Positions 42,022-50,772 of a DNA stretch of 64,000 nt are shown in pieces. Under the pieces are notes generated by a model, which saw only the letters and a program-made list of their open reading frames with translations, did not search any database and had not been told where the DNA came from. A program made the translations under genes and the position numbers. The number at the start of each line of letters is the position of its first letter. The stretch's first letter is position 1. This DNA is from an uncultured Bacteroidales bacterium (GTDB lineage: Bacteria; Bacteroidota; Bacteroidia; Bacteroidales; UBA4417). The stretch is from the NCBI GenBank assembly GCA_903879715.1, contig CAIRMR010000077.1:1-64000 (forward strand). The letters are read 5' to 3'.

Positions 42022-44376
42022 TTAAAACTGTATTTTATAAATCACATTCGGAAAGAACCCGAGCTGGTAGGTGGTGCTTATCGACTGGCTTCTTTCATCA
42101 TAGCTTTGCGAGAAAACGTTTTTATTGTTTGTAATGTTTTGCAGGTCGATGGCAAACGACTGTGATAGTTTTTTCGTCCGGCTGTTAAGCGTATAACCAA
42201 GCTTGAAATCCAAACGGAAGTAATTGGCGTAAAAATCCGAATATGCATCAGTAGATAATTGTTCGCGGCCAGTTGCGTTGGAAACTTCCAGATTAATAGG
42301 GGTATAAGCCCTTCCCCCGGCATTGGTGCATTTGATATCGGCTGAGATTTTATTTCGTTTTTCACTTCCTACGCTCCATTCCTTACCTCCCAGAATATTA
42401 AAAACATATTTCCCGTTGAATGCGGTGTTTCTTTCCACTCCATCGCTTCCTTTGTATTTGGAACTGTAAATGGATGAGGTAAATAATCCATAGTATCCAT
42501 GGCTGAAAAATTTCTCTATGGTCAGCTCTAATCCGTAGTTTGTTCCGGTTCCGCTGTTTGCCAGGCTGTCCTCCAGATCAGTTTTAAAACCAGCTCCGGT
42601 ATTCAGCATGGAGTAGCTACTCGAAAAAGTATTTACAGGAACGTTGTAGAGATATTGGTAATACGCTTCTGCTTTTAAGCGCCAGTCCTTGATGGGTTGC
42701 AAATCGTAACCCAATACAAAATGATGGCTTTTGGTAAAATCAAGGTTTTCATTGTTATAAACGTAGGATCCATCTGCAACCTGAGTCTGTAAAAAGTAAA
42801 CATTAATGGGTTGCATCTGCGAATGAAGTCCATAGCCCAACGTAAGGCTGCTTTTGCTGTTGACATCATATTTTAATCCCAGACGCGGCTCAACAGACAG
42901 CGAATTATTCAGGAAAAACATTTGAGAATGCACACCTGCATTGAGTGTAAGTTTGTCATTAAAACTATATTTGGCATGCACGTAAGCCTGCGCCAGATTG
43001 GTGTAACTGTCATAATCCCAGATCTGTTTCCAATCATCTGATATTCTTTCTTTTGTCCGGTAATAAAGATTCAACCCGATCAGTTCATCCTGAATACCCA
43101 CCTTTATAAATAGCTTTGAATTTATTTTTGAATTATAACTTGTAGAAAAATTATATCCTGTTTTAGTAACCTTATTGTCCGATTTTGTAAATGTGGAATC
43201 GCTCATCCGGTCAACGTCATAATCCGTTTGCCCCGACTTTGAATAGTTTATTCCAATATTGGAGCTGAAATACGATTTGCTGTTAATCTGTTTGAAATGC
43301 TTTACCCCGACAATACCTATTTGACTGCTCAAATCATGCCCTGCTCCATTTCCATACAAGGAACTTGAGCTCCCACCTTCAATGTTAATGCTGCTTGTTG
43401 CCATGATTCCAAACAAGGTAAACTTGCCCAATTTACTGTTTCCGCTGCTTACATTAAATGATAAATCCTGGTACGAAGGCAATGCCGTGGTGCCTATATC
43501 AATACCTACCGCCTGGGCAACGCCTGCCAGTGCATAGCGGTAACCCACCAGGTACGACGAGCCTTTTGACTTACTGATTGGTCCTTCGGTGGTAGCTTCC
43601 AGACCGGTAATCAGTCCTGCCTGCAAAGTGGTTTCCCGTTTTTGCGTATTCCCGTTTCTGAAACCCAGGTCGAAAACTCCGGCAGTGGCATTGCCATATT
43701 CAGCAGGGAAAGCTGAAGTGAGGAAATCGGAACTTTTTAACAGGTTGGTATTTAATGCGCTCACTGCCCCGCCGGTAGTTCCTACTGTTGCAAAATGGTT
43801 GGGGTTTGTAACATTCATCCCATCAATACGCCACAATACGCCAACCGGCGAATTGCCACGGATTACGATATCGTTTCTGGAATCGTCGGGAGCGCTTACT
43901 CCCGCAAAATTGGCGGCCAGGCGCGCCGGGTCGCTACGCCCGCCAGCATAGCGGTTCACCTCTTCGGTTGAGAATGTACGGGCGCTTACCGGAACTAAAT
44001 TATTTATAGTCCCGGCCTTACGGTTAGCGGTTATAATCACTTCATTCAGCAGTTTTAAATCCTCTTCCATGGCAATATCCAGCACAACTTCTTTCCCGGA
44101 GGTTACCACTACGTTGGAGGCAAAAACATCTTTATAACCAATGTACGAAACCTTTATTTCATGCCTGTCAGGTGCCACATCGGGCAAAACATATTTCCCA
44201 TTTGCGTCGGTTACAGTTCCATTGTTAGCCGTTTTATTGATTATCTGAACCGTTGCACCAGGAAGGGTGATTTGAGAAAGCTTATCGGTAACAACACCAC
44301 GTATATTTTGCCTGTTGTTTTGAGCAAAAGTGAGTTGGGTAATAAAAAAGGGAATTATAAATAAGTATTTTTTCAT
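42022..44376 (-). CDS. TonB-dependent receptor with carboxypeptidase-like domain
   Basis: A 784-residue outer-membrane receptor: signal peptide (LFIIPFFITQLTFAQ), a carboxypeptidase-regulatory-like domain (RGVVTDKLSQITLPGATVQII, to about residue 105), a plug with RNDIVIRGNSPVGVLWRIDGMN (about 165-190), and a beta barrel ending in VIYKIQF. No STN domain and no SusD partner. It precedes the LytS/LytTR pair on the same strand, so they may be co-transcribed, with the pair sensing or adjusting its use. The substrate is unknown. Confidence 0.88.
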   Translation of the reverse strand: MKKYLFIIPFFITQLTFAQNNRQNIRGVVTDKLSQITLPGATVQIINKTANNGTVTDANGKYVLPDVAPDRHEIKVSYIGYKDVFASNVVVTSGKEVVLDIAMEEDLKLLNEVIITANRKAGTINNLVPVSARTFSTEEVNRYAGGRSDPARLAANFAGVSAPDDSRNDIVIRGNSPVGVLWRIDGMNVTNPNHFATVGTTGGAVSALNTNLLKSSDFLTSAFPAEYGNATAGVFDLGFRNGNTQKRETTLQAGLITGLEATTEGPISKSKGSSYLVGYRYALAGVAQAVGIDIGTTALPSYQDLSFNVSSGNSKLGKFTLFGIMATSSINIEGGSSSSLYGNGAGHDLSSQIGIVGVKHFKQINSKSYFSSNIGINYSKSGQTDYDVDRMSDSTFTKSDNKVTKTGYNFSTSYNSKINSKLFIKVGIQDELIGLNLYYRTKERISDDWKQIWDYDSYTNLAQAYVHAKYSFNDKLTLNAGVHSQMFFLNNSLSVEPRLGLKYDVNSKSSLTLGYGLHSQMQPINVYFLQTQVADGSYVYNNENLDFTKSHHFVLGYDLQPIKDWRLKAEAYYQYLYNVPVNTFSSSYSMLNTGAGFKTDLEDSLANSGTGTNYGLELTIEKFFSHGYYGLFTSSIYSSKYKGSDGVERNTAFNGKYVFNILGGKEWSVGSEKRNKISADIKCTNAGGRAYTPINLEVSNATGREQLSTDAYSDFYANYFRLDFKLGYTLNSRTKKLSQSFAIDLQNITNNKNVFSQSYDERSQSISTTYQLGFFPNVIYKIQF

Positions 44377-44431
44377 AAATATTTTCTTTTAATTAATTGG
44401 TTCTACGAGGAATTGAATGGAATTAAAAGGC

Positions 44432-44593
44432 CAGAAGACCGAAGTCAGAAGAAGGAAGAAAGTGATGATTGGAGATTTATTCCTAATAATGAGAAGCGAT
44501 TTGAAGAAAAGTAATTGACCAGAAAAGCTCTACTTTCATAGAATAAAAAGAAGTTGTCAGGAGAACTTCTGACTTCCGTCTTCGGACTTCAGG
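44432..44593. repeat. Inverted pair of GAAGTC/GACTTC word repeats
   Basis: The left arm (about 44432-44460, CAGAAGACCGAAGTCAGAAG) faces a right arm (44565-44593, ACTTCTGACTTCCGTCTTCG) across about 100 bp, between the TonB receptor start and the deacetylase stop. Confidence 0.7.
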
Positions 44594-44631
44594 CATTTTT
44601 AATTCCCCCTTCTAACTGGCAATAGAACCAT

Positions 44632-45582
44632 TTAATTCAGTTGTTTTGTGCTACCGGCTTCAACCGTAAACGCTTTGCCATTTATTTTCACAAACACGTC
44701 TATCGAACTCAAATTGGTAACCATGCTTTTATCCACCGAGAATTTGAGATTTTTAAAGGCATTCATATAATCCGTTAATCCTATTTGTGTTGTGTAATAT
44801 ATATCCGGATTTTGGGAAACCATTTTGAAAAACTTTTCCACTTCTGCCCATTTGTTTCCTGGTCCTTCATATTCCCAACTGTGTCCCCAGACATAAAACA
44901 GGGCCAATGAGTTCACCTTTAGAAAATCAGTGGTAAGCTGATAAAATTGAGCTAATTCTCTGCTGTCGTTTGCCGTGTCGTTGGGTATATAATTTGTTTT
45001 CCCGAATAAGTGAATAGTGGGTTGCCATTTAAGCATATCAACGGGCATACTGAAATTGTATGTATCGCCCACAGTTCTGGCATATTCAATACCTAAACCA
45101 CTTATTGCCTCGATTACAAAATCATTGGTGTTTCCAAATGGATACGACATTCCACGAACGGGATAAGAGGTCAGCCGTTCCAATTCTTTCCTGTCTTCCA
45201 GCACTTCATAAATCACATCTACCTTCGACAAAGTAGTCAGGCTTGGGTGATTTGAAGTATGCCCGGATACTTCGTGTCCTTTGTATAGTTTTTTAATTTC
45301 ATCTTTGGTGAGATAATCTTTTGTTCCGAGTTTATTGGAATTGAGATGAAAAGTCCCCACAAGGCCATACTCATTCATCAATTTCACCAAATGTCTGTCG
45401 GAAACATTTCCATCATCAAAACTCAAAATCAAAGCTTTGGGTTTGCCTTGCGGGAAAAGCATTTCTACTGGAGTACTGCTCATTATGGGAGCGGTATTGG
45501 TTTGAGCATTTGCTGAATTGATAACGGTTAGCAAAGCAACTATTACAATCGTTAGTTTCAGTTTAATTTTCATGATTTTCAT
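44632..45582 (-). CDS. Secreted polysaccharide deacetylase (NodB homology)
   Basis: A 316-residue carbohydrate esterase family 4 protein. Signal peptide (LTIVIVALLTVINSANAQ), then the NodB motifs: LSFDDG with D56 (base) and D57 (metal), and GHTSNH with metal ligands H108 and H112. The later MSYPFG matches the third motif in altered form. Likely removes acetyl groups from an envelope or extracellular polysaccharide. It starts only 1 bp from the DUF1566 gene stop, so the two are coupled; an internal ATG three codons later is also possible. Confidence 0.88.
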   Translation of the reverse strand: MKIMKIKLKLTIVIVALLTVINSANAQTNTAPIMSSTPVEMLFPQGKPKALILSFDDGNVSDRHLVKLMNEYGLVGTFHLNSNKLGTKDYLTKDEIKKLYKGHEVSGHTSNHPSLTTLSKVDVIYEVLEDRKELERLTSYPVRGMSYPFGNTNDFVIEAISGLGIEYARTVGDTYNFSMPVDMLKWQPTIHLFGKTNYIPNDTANDSRELAQFYQLTTDFLKVNSLALFYVWGHSWEYEGPGNKWAEVEKFFKMVSQNPDIYYTTQIGLTDYMNAFKNLKFSVDKSMVTNLSSIDVFVKINGKAFTVEAGSTKQLN

Positions 45583-46851
45583 TTATTTAATTGTCCTTAC
45601 CAGACGTACATAGTTTAATACACGTTCCTCTCCTTCGCCTGTTCCTACTGTCTTCTTGTCGAAACGCACAGCACCGGCACCGTGAAGGTTTTCTCCGTTT
45701 CCATCTTCTGCCTGTCCAAATGCCACATACCAGGCAGAAGGATATGAACCATTTGCCATTGACATAGCCGAAGTACTTGTCCAATAATAAGGATAGTCTG
45801 CCTTTCCTCCATCGTTTAGGATACTAGTACAACTAAACAAAGCATTTATTGCTGGGCCTACATTCGCTGTGTTGGTTGCATAAGGCGATCGTTTGTAATC
45901 TACAAGACTTTGTAATTCCTTTGTATTAGGTAAACGCCAATCGTTGTGACCTAGATAATTTGCATTATTCTGCGTTTGCGCATATGCCAAAGCATCTTCC
46001 CAATCAATACCCGAACCATTGTCATTTTGTTGCCACATCAAGCCGGTAGCTAAATCGGAAATAGTACCATCATTATTGTTTTGAAATAAATTAACACCAT
46101 AGGAAAGATTACCACGTACACAACGAACCTGATGCTTTGGACCTACACTGATACTATACGATTTAATATGTCCGGTGCCAAAATTTACACCGAAGGCTAG
46201 TTCTGCGCCAGGCGTTTCCCCATTTGCACTTATATTGCCCATTACTCCGGTATATTTGTCGCTACTCCAAAAAATTGTGTGGCTCAGCTCTTGTTCATCT
46301 GTATAGGTAATATCAAAATAATCCGTATCAATATAAGGCCATCCTACACTTGCATCCCATAAAGAGTAAAGTTCCTTGATGGTCGGTACTCTCCAGTCGC
46401 TATAGCCACCGTAGTTTTGTTTGTTTAAATTGTCAACTACGGTTTGGATTGAAGCCCAATAATAAGTGCCACTGTCATAAGTTTTCTGCCAAGTTAAGCC
46501 GGTAACTTCGTCTTTTACCGTAAGTCCATCGCTGCTTTTTGTGTAAGCAGGAGTTGTATGGATAAACTGAGCATCCTGACCGAAAAAGGCTTCTCCCATA
46601 ACAGGTGTGATAATGTTGCCGGCACTGTCCCAGCATTTGGTTTGACTTGTGCTTATAACCGGATAGCAACCTGCGTAAGCCGCATCACGAGGAACGACTT
46701 GTAAATCTCCGGAAACTGTTGAAGTATCATCTTTTTTGCATCCTGCCAGATTCATAATCAGAAGGATTAAAAAGCCTGTCAAAACTGATATAAGCTTCAT
46801 TTGATTTGCTTTTGATTTCATTTTGCTTAAAATATTGATTTTATTTCCCAT
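45583..46851 (-). CDS. DUF1566 (Lcl C-terminal) domain lipoprotein
   Basis: A 422-residue lipoprotein; the lipobox MNLAGC follows a hydrophobic core. Two DUF1566 repeats are clear: GLTWQKTYDSGTYYWASIQTV...WRVPTIKELYSLWD and GLMWQQNDNGSGIDWEDALAYAQ...WRLPNTKELQSLVD, a C-type-lectin-like fold seen in adhesin-like proteins. The start is uncertain: ATGs at 46851, 46821 and 46800 are all in frame, and the last would give the most typical signal peptide. Function unknown; it is coupled to the deacetylase. Confidence 0.8.
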   Translation of the reverse strand: MGNKINILSKMKSKANQMKLISVLTGFLILLIMNLAGCKKDDTSTVSGDLQVVPRDAAYAGCYPVISTSQTKCWDSAGNIITPVMGEAFFGQDAQFIHTTPAYTKSSDGLTVKDEVTGLTWQKTYDSGTYYWASIQTVVDNLNKQNYGGYSDWRVPTIKELYSLWDASVGWPYIDTDYFDITYTDEQELSHTIFWSSDKYTGVMGNISANGETPGAELAFGVNFGTGHIKSYSISVGPKHQVRCVRGNLSYGVNLFQNNNDGTISDLATGLMWQQNDNGSGIDWEDALAYAQTQNNANYLGHNDWRLPNTKELQSLVDYKRSPYATNTANVGPAINALFSCTSILNDGGKADYPYYWTSTSAMSMANGSYPSAWYVAFGQAEDGNGENLHGAGAVRFDKKTVGTGEGEERVLNYVRLVRTIK

Positions 46852-46879
46852 TAATTTTTGTCTTTTTGTTTTTGTGAAG

Positions 46880-46887
46880 CAAAAGTA
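46880..46887 (-). promoter_or_regulatory. -7 box, promoter of the DUF1566/deacetylase pair
   Basis: On the minus strand TACTTTTG matches TAnnTTTG, 29 bp before the first possible start. Confidence 0.6.
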
Positions 46888-46974
46888 TAAGATGTTAACT
46901 TATTCATAAAATACAATCACCCAATTGCAAGATTGTATCACCCGAAACTGTATTTAGTTCACCGAATGGTTTTA

Positions 46975-47017
46975 TAAAAAAGACGTCTTCAGCTACATTA
47001 TATTTAGCTGAAGACGC
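46975..47017 (-). terminator. Terminator of the CotH transcript
   Basis: ACGTCTTCAGCTA (46983-46995) and TAGCTGAAGACGC (47005-47017) pair at 12 of 13 positions. On the minus strand the hairpin is followed by CTTTTTTAT, ending transcripts from the CotH gene and the pseudogene. Confidence 0.85.
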
Positions 47018-47051
47018 CCGATTCGGATACTTTTCCTTCTTCTTTCACTAA

Positions 47052-47294
47052 TTATGGCCTGCCTTCTTCCGGGCCTTTCGGACGAGCAGCTTTTTCCAGT
47101 TCAAGGTATTTTGTGTATGAAGCTGCGGGAATTGCCAGCTTCACTTTTTCATCCCTGATTTTTTAAGAACATCAACCTTAGCTTTTTCAGGCCGTGCAGG
47201 AGGTGCGGTGGATTTGCTTATCTCAACAAAAAAAACACTTGAACGCTTCAATCACTTTCTCATTTCTCAATTTGTTGGGCTTTAGCGGTGGCAT
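47052..47294 (-). pseudogene. Frameshifted, truncated copy of the Spy/CpxP-like gene at 49002
   Basis: Read on the minus strand with two frame changes this gives PLKPNKLRNEKVIEAFK, FFVEISK, PPARPEKAKVDVLKK, RDEKVKL and YLELEKAARP, clearly parallel to PLKLDKSQTEKVSAAFK, FFVEMDK, PPARPEKSKIDVLAKK, RDDKIKP and YLALEEASRP of the intact protein at 49002-49397. The shifts fall at an A8 run (47228-47235) and a T6 run near 47160. The signal peptide and N-terminal third are absent. A sequencing indel in the homopolymers is possible but would not restore the missing N terminus. Confidence 0.75.
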
Positions 47295-47422
47295 CGCCGC
47301 ATAGGAGCCTGAATACCGGGTGATCTGCCATGTCAGCCGGAAAGCGTCACGGAGAAGGCGGAAGGATTTGCAGCTCAACATTTAATGTTAACCGAAGATG
47401 CTTTTTGATATTAGCATTTCAA

Positions 47423-48781
47423 TCAGAGCGCCCCGGCCTCAGTTGAACGTTGGCTTACCTGCTGCTTAAGTTGAATAAGTGCCGAATTCAGATCACTAAC
47501 ACCATTCGTAAGAAAGGTAAAACCTGTTTTCTCTTTTGCAGCAGATTCCATGATCAGATTATACAAATTATCATAAGTAGTGTTCATCTTGGTTGGCTCG
47601 AAAACAGTTGAGGCAAATTCCTTGGCATACTTTTTATATTGCGCATAATAAGTTGCATCAGTAGCGATATAATTGATAAAAGGCCAATCACTGCCAATGC
47701 TACTCAGATCCATATTAATTGCTCCATCCATTTTTCCTGTCTGAAGTGCTTCATTATTATCCCAGGGAATCCAAACAAATTTTGATATTGTCGGATCGTT
47801 ATACAAGTAGTAATTATGCGTCATCCTGCCGTAGGTATCCCAGTTTTGCATTACGGTATTGGCTGCCAGCCATTTCAGGTATAGATTCATATCAATTTTT
47901 GATTCCAGGAGTGTTCGCCATGCAGCAGGATCAGATGTTCGCAAGCTGCTTTGCAAGGCATCATATAAGGATTTTATGTCTGACCAATCTGCCGCATCCT
48001 CATTTGTCTTTTTATAGAAATCAGCGGTGTTGTAAGTTCCTGATGCAAAACTTGCAGACGTACCTTCCGGTTTGTAAAGGTTCCCTTCATCACTGCCGAA
48101 TTGGGTTTTAATAACCGTATTATCCACTTCCTCAACCATGGTATAAAGACCAAAGTACAGCGATTCGCCGGCATAATTAATATAAACCTCGTAGTAAGCT
48201 GATTTTGCCGAAGGCACACCAAACTCCCTGAACAGATCGCCTGCCACCTTTTCGCGCATCAGCGACTTATCCTCAAAATTATTGTTCAGATTTAACTGCT
48301 TGAAGCCATAAAACCGCTGATCCTTTATTGCCGGATAGGTTTCCTCATACTGATCAAAATCCAGTTTAAAAGAATATTTTTTTATTCCCGCGGCATAGGT
48401 TGACACTAAACTGGAATTTCCTTTTACCCTTATGCCTACTTTGTACCATTGGATGTCATTAAAATGAAAATCACAGGTCACCCAGATCGGTTCAAAAAAT
48501 TCATCAAGAGTTTGGCCCGGATCGGCATGAGGCATATTAGCCAGATCTTGCTGAATGGCAGCCCAATCGGTGCTGCTGATCACAATATCCAGGCGCTGAA
48601 CGCTGTTCTGGGGAAACACCTTCTCATAGTCCGTATCAGCAGCTTTACTATGGGTTGCTTCAGTCCAGTCAGGAGTTTCAAGGGTGGTAACTTCAACTTC
48701 TTCATTTGTTACTGCTGTTTTTTCGCAGCTGTAACAAAACAAGATCAGTAAAAATGAAAGTAGTTTTATGGTATGTTTCAT
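47423..48781 (-). CDS. CotH kinase family lipoprotein
   Basis: A 452-residue protein: lipoprotein signal (LSFLLILFCYSC) and the CotH fold, an atypical protein kinase first described in spore coat protein H. Visible family blocks are VGIRVKGNSS, KYSFKLDFDQYE, FYGFKQLNLNNNFEDKSLMREKVAGDLFREFGVPSA, GLYTMVEEVD and the active-site region NWDTYGRMTHNYYLY with D315 followed by WIPWDNN with D341. Both catalytic aspartates appear present. It would act at the cell surface, perhaps phosphorylating a neighbouring secreted protein. Located between the intact and broken Spy-like genes. Confidence 0.88.
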   Translation of the reverse strand: MKHTIKLLSFLLILFCYSCEKTAVTNEEVEVTTLETPDWTEATHSKAADTDYEKVFPQNSVQRLDIVISSTDWAAIQQDLANMPHADPGQTLDEFFEPIWVTCDFHFNDIQWYKVGIRVKGNSSLVSTYAAGIKKYSFKLDFDQYEETYPAIKDQRFYGFKQLNLNNNFEDKSLMREKVAGDLFREFGVPSAKSAYYEVYINYAGESLYFGLYTMVEEVDNTVIKTQFGSDEGNLYKPEGTSASFASGTYNTADFYKKTNEDAADWSDIKSLYDALQSSLRTSDPAAWRTLLESKIDMNLYLKWLAANTVMQNWDTYGRMTHNYYLYNDPTISKFVWIPWDNNEALQTGKMDGAINMDLSSIGSDWPFINYIATDATYYAQYKKYAKEFASTVFEPTKMNTTYDNLYNLIMESAAKEKTGFTFLTNGVSDLNSALIQLKQQVSQRSTEAGAL

Positions 48782-48835
48782 CCGGATTGTATTTTGAAAA
48801 AATGTAACTAATTTGTCTGATCACTTTGCATTTTT

Positions 48836-48941
48836 GCCACAGATTTCACGAATTTCACAGAGTTTAAACTGCTTTCAGCAGTTTTTGAAATTAAATTAAA
48901 TTTGATGAGCAATTGTCTGTGGAATCTGCGTAATCTGTGGC
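48836..48941. repeat. Inverted pair of GCCACAGATT words with inner hairpin
   Basis: The 26-nt arms at 48836-48861 and 48916-48941 match as inverted repeats at 21 of 26 positions. Between them AACTGC-TTTCA-GCAGTT (near 48867-48883) makes a small hairpin. The element fills the gap between the CotH gene's start and the Spy-like gene's stop. Confidence 0.75.
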
Positions 48942-49001
48942 ATATATATGCTTATCAATACTTTAGGCAAAATAATTATTCGCGGAAAAATAAATTGTGG
49001 T

Positions 49002-49397
49002 TTATTTGTGTTCATGTTTCTGGTCATTTGGCATCGGTGGTCTGGATGCCTCTTCCAAAGCCAGGTAAGTGGGGAATTGATCTTTCGAAAGAACAGGTTT
49101 TATTTTATCATCCCGTTTTTTTGCCAGAACATCAATCTTCGATTTTTCAGGTCTTGCTGGTGGATTAGCATTTTTATCAACCAGTTTATCCATCTCAACA
49201 AAGAATTCTTTGAACGCAGCTGATACTTTTTCTGTCTGTGATTTGTCGAGCTTAAGAGGCTGGCAGATTTTGTGCTCTACCAACTTCATGCGTTCTTCCA
49301 TACTTGGTGGTTTCATCCCATCATTTCCGGGTTGTGAAAAACATACGCTCCCCATCAGGAGAATCATCAGGACTATTGCAAATTTAATTGTTTTCAT
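49002..49397 (-). CDS. Small periplasmic Spy/CpxP-like helical protein
   Basis: A 131-residue protein with signal peptide (FAIVLMILLMGSVCFSQ) and a mature part that is nearly all helix and highly charged: MEERMKLVEHKICQPLKLDKSQTEKVSAAFKEFFVEMDKL and KKRDDKIKPVLSKDQFPTYLALEE. The L-x-x-x-Q and RDDKIKPVLSKDQ pattern recalls LTXXQ/Spy-type periplasmic proteins. The partner of the CotH kinase is unknown, but conserved Ser/Thr residues are available. A frameshifted relative lies at 47052-47294. Confidence 0.7.
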   Translation of the reverse strand: MKTIKFAIVLMILLMGSVCFSQPGNDGMKPPSMEERMKLVEHKICQPLKLDKSQTEKVSAAFKEFFVEMDKLVDKNANPPARPEKSKIDVLAKKRDDKIKPVLSKDQFPTYLALEEASRPPMPNDQKHEHK

Positions 49398-49429
49398 AGC
49401 TTAGGAATTTAGGTTGTTGATAATGGCTG

Positions 49430-49437
49430 CAAATGTA
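49430..49437 (-). promoter_or_regulatory. -7 box, promoter of the Spy-like gene
   Basis: On the minus strand TACATTTG matches TAnnTTTG, 33 bp before the start at 49397. Confidence 0.65.
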
Positions 49438-49586
49438 GATTGCCTGTTAATTGATGAAAAATATATTCACCGTGCAACCTGATTTTATCTCTTAATAGCG
49501 GTTTTTTATCAATGAAACTTTAGTTGCCTTTGTGTGAATTGAATGCTTTTTAGCATGAATGCATAAAGTGGCAGGTATAAAACCTT

Positions 49587-49594
49587 TACCTTTG
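49587..49594 (+). promoter_or_regulatory. -7 box, promoter of the aminotransferase/omega-amidase pair
   Basis: TACCTTTG matches TAnnTTTG; transcription would start about 20 nt before the ATG at 49618. Confidence 0.65.
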
Positions 49595-49617
49595 ATCCCT
49601 TAAAACCAATATTTTTT

Positions 49618-50772
49618 ATGAAATTCCAGGGTCATGTTAAATCGCGGCTTCCCAATGCCGGAACATCTATATTTGCTGTCATGTCGGGCCTTGCCAACGA
49701 AGTTGGAGCTATCAATCTTTCGCAGGGATTTCCTGATTTTCCCATTTCCATGGAACTGGTTGAGCTGGTGAATCACTATATGCACAAAGGATTTAATCAA
49801 TATGCGCCTATGCCCGGTGTGCTTGCTTTACGCGAAGCTATTGCCGCAAAAGCATTTGATACTTTTGGAATTACTTACGATCCGGCTACTGAAATCAATA
49901 TTACGGCTGGTGCCACCGAAGGAATATTTTGTGTGATAACGGCAATGATCCATCCCGGAGACGAAGCTATTATTATAGAGCCGGCTTATGATAGCTATGC
50001 TCCTGCGGTTGAACTATGCGGAGGAATAGTTCGCTATTCATCCTTGCAGGTTCCATCCTACACCGTTAACTGGCCGGAAGTGAAAAGCCTGATCAACAGC
50101 CGTACCAAGATGATCATGATCAATACTCCTCATAACCCGACCGGCAGTGTGCTTTCCGCAGCCGATCTGAAGGAACTTGACCATATAACCCGCAACTCCA
50201 ACATCGTTGTGATGAGCGACGAGGTATACGAACATCTTATTTTCGATGGCATCAGGCACGAAAGCGTTTGTTATTATCCCGAACTGGCCGAACGCAGTTT
50301 CGTGATTGGCTCGTTTGGAAAAACATTTCATACTACCGGATGGAAAACCGGTTTTATCATGGCACCGGCAGTTTTGATGGCCGAAGTAAGGAAAGTTCAC
50401 CAGTTTGTGGTTTTTGCTTCCAATACGCCTGTCCAGCATGCTGTTGCTGATTATCTGAAGAATAAAGATAACTATTTGCAGTTGCCTGCGTTTTATCAGC
50501 AGAAACGCGACTTATTTACCGGATTGGTAAAAGGGTCACGGTTCAAAATAATTCCTTCGTACGGCACCTATTTCCAGTTACTTGATTACAGTGCAATTTC
50601 CGATGAAAAAGAAATGGATTTTGCCGTGAGAGTAACAAAGGAATTTGGAGTGGCATCAGTCCCGGTTTCGCCTTTTTATCACGACAAACAGGATAATCAT
50701 GTACTGCGTTTTTGTTTTGCCAAAACTGAGGAAACATTGATCAAAGCAGCGGAAATATTATGTACGATCTAA
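49618..50772 (+). CDS. Methionine aminotransferase (YbdL/KAT-like, class I PLP)
   Basis: A 384-residue fold-type I aminotransferase of the YbdL/kynurenine aminotransferase group, which transaminates the methionine keto acid 4-methylthio-2-oxobutanoate and aromatic keto acids. Seen are NLSQGFPDFP near the start, NQYAPMPGVLALREAI, MINTPHNPTGSVL, SDEVYEHLIFDG, and the PLP lysine K235 in GSFGKTFHTTGWKTG. The gene overlaps the omega-amidase gene by 13 nt, the classical pairing for glutamine-dependent methionine salvage. Confidence 0.92.
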   Translation: MKFQGHVKSRLPNAGTSIFAVMSGLANEVGAINLSQGFPDFPISMELVELVNHYMHKGFNQYAPMPGVLALREAIAAKAFDTFGITYDPATEINITAGATEGIFCVITAMIHPGDEAIIIEPAYDSYAPAVELCGGIVRYSSLQVPSYTVNWPEVKSLINSRTKMIMINTPHNPTGSVLSAADLKELDHITRNSNIVVMSDEVYEHLIFDGIRHESVCYYPELAERSFVIGSFGKTFHTTGWKTGFIMAPAVLMAEVRKVHQFVVFASNTPVQHAVADYLKNKDNYLQLPAFYQQKRDLFTGLVKGSRFKIIPSYGTYFQLLDYSAISDEKEMDFAVRVTKEFGVASVPVSPFYHDKQDNHVLRFCFAKTEETLIKAAEILCTI

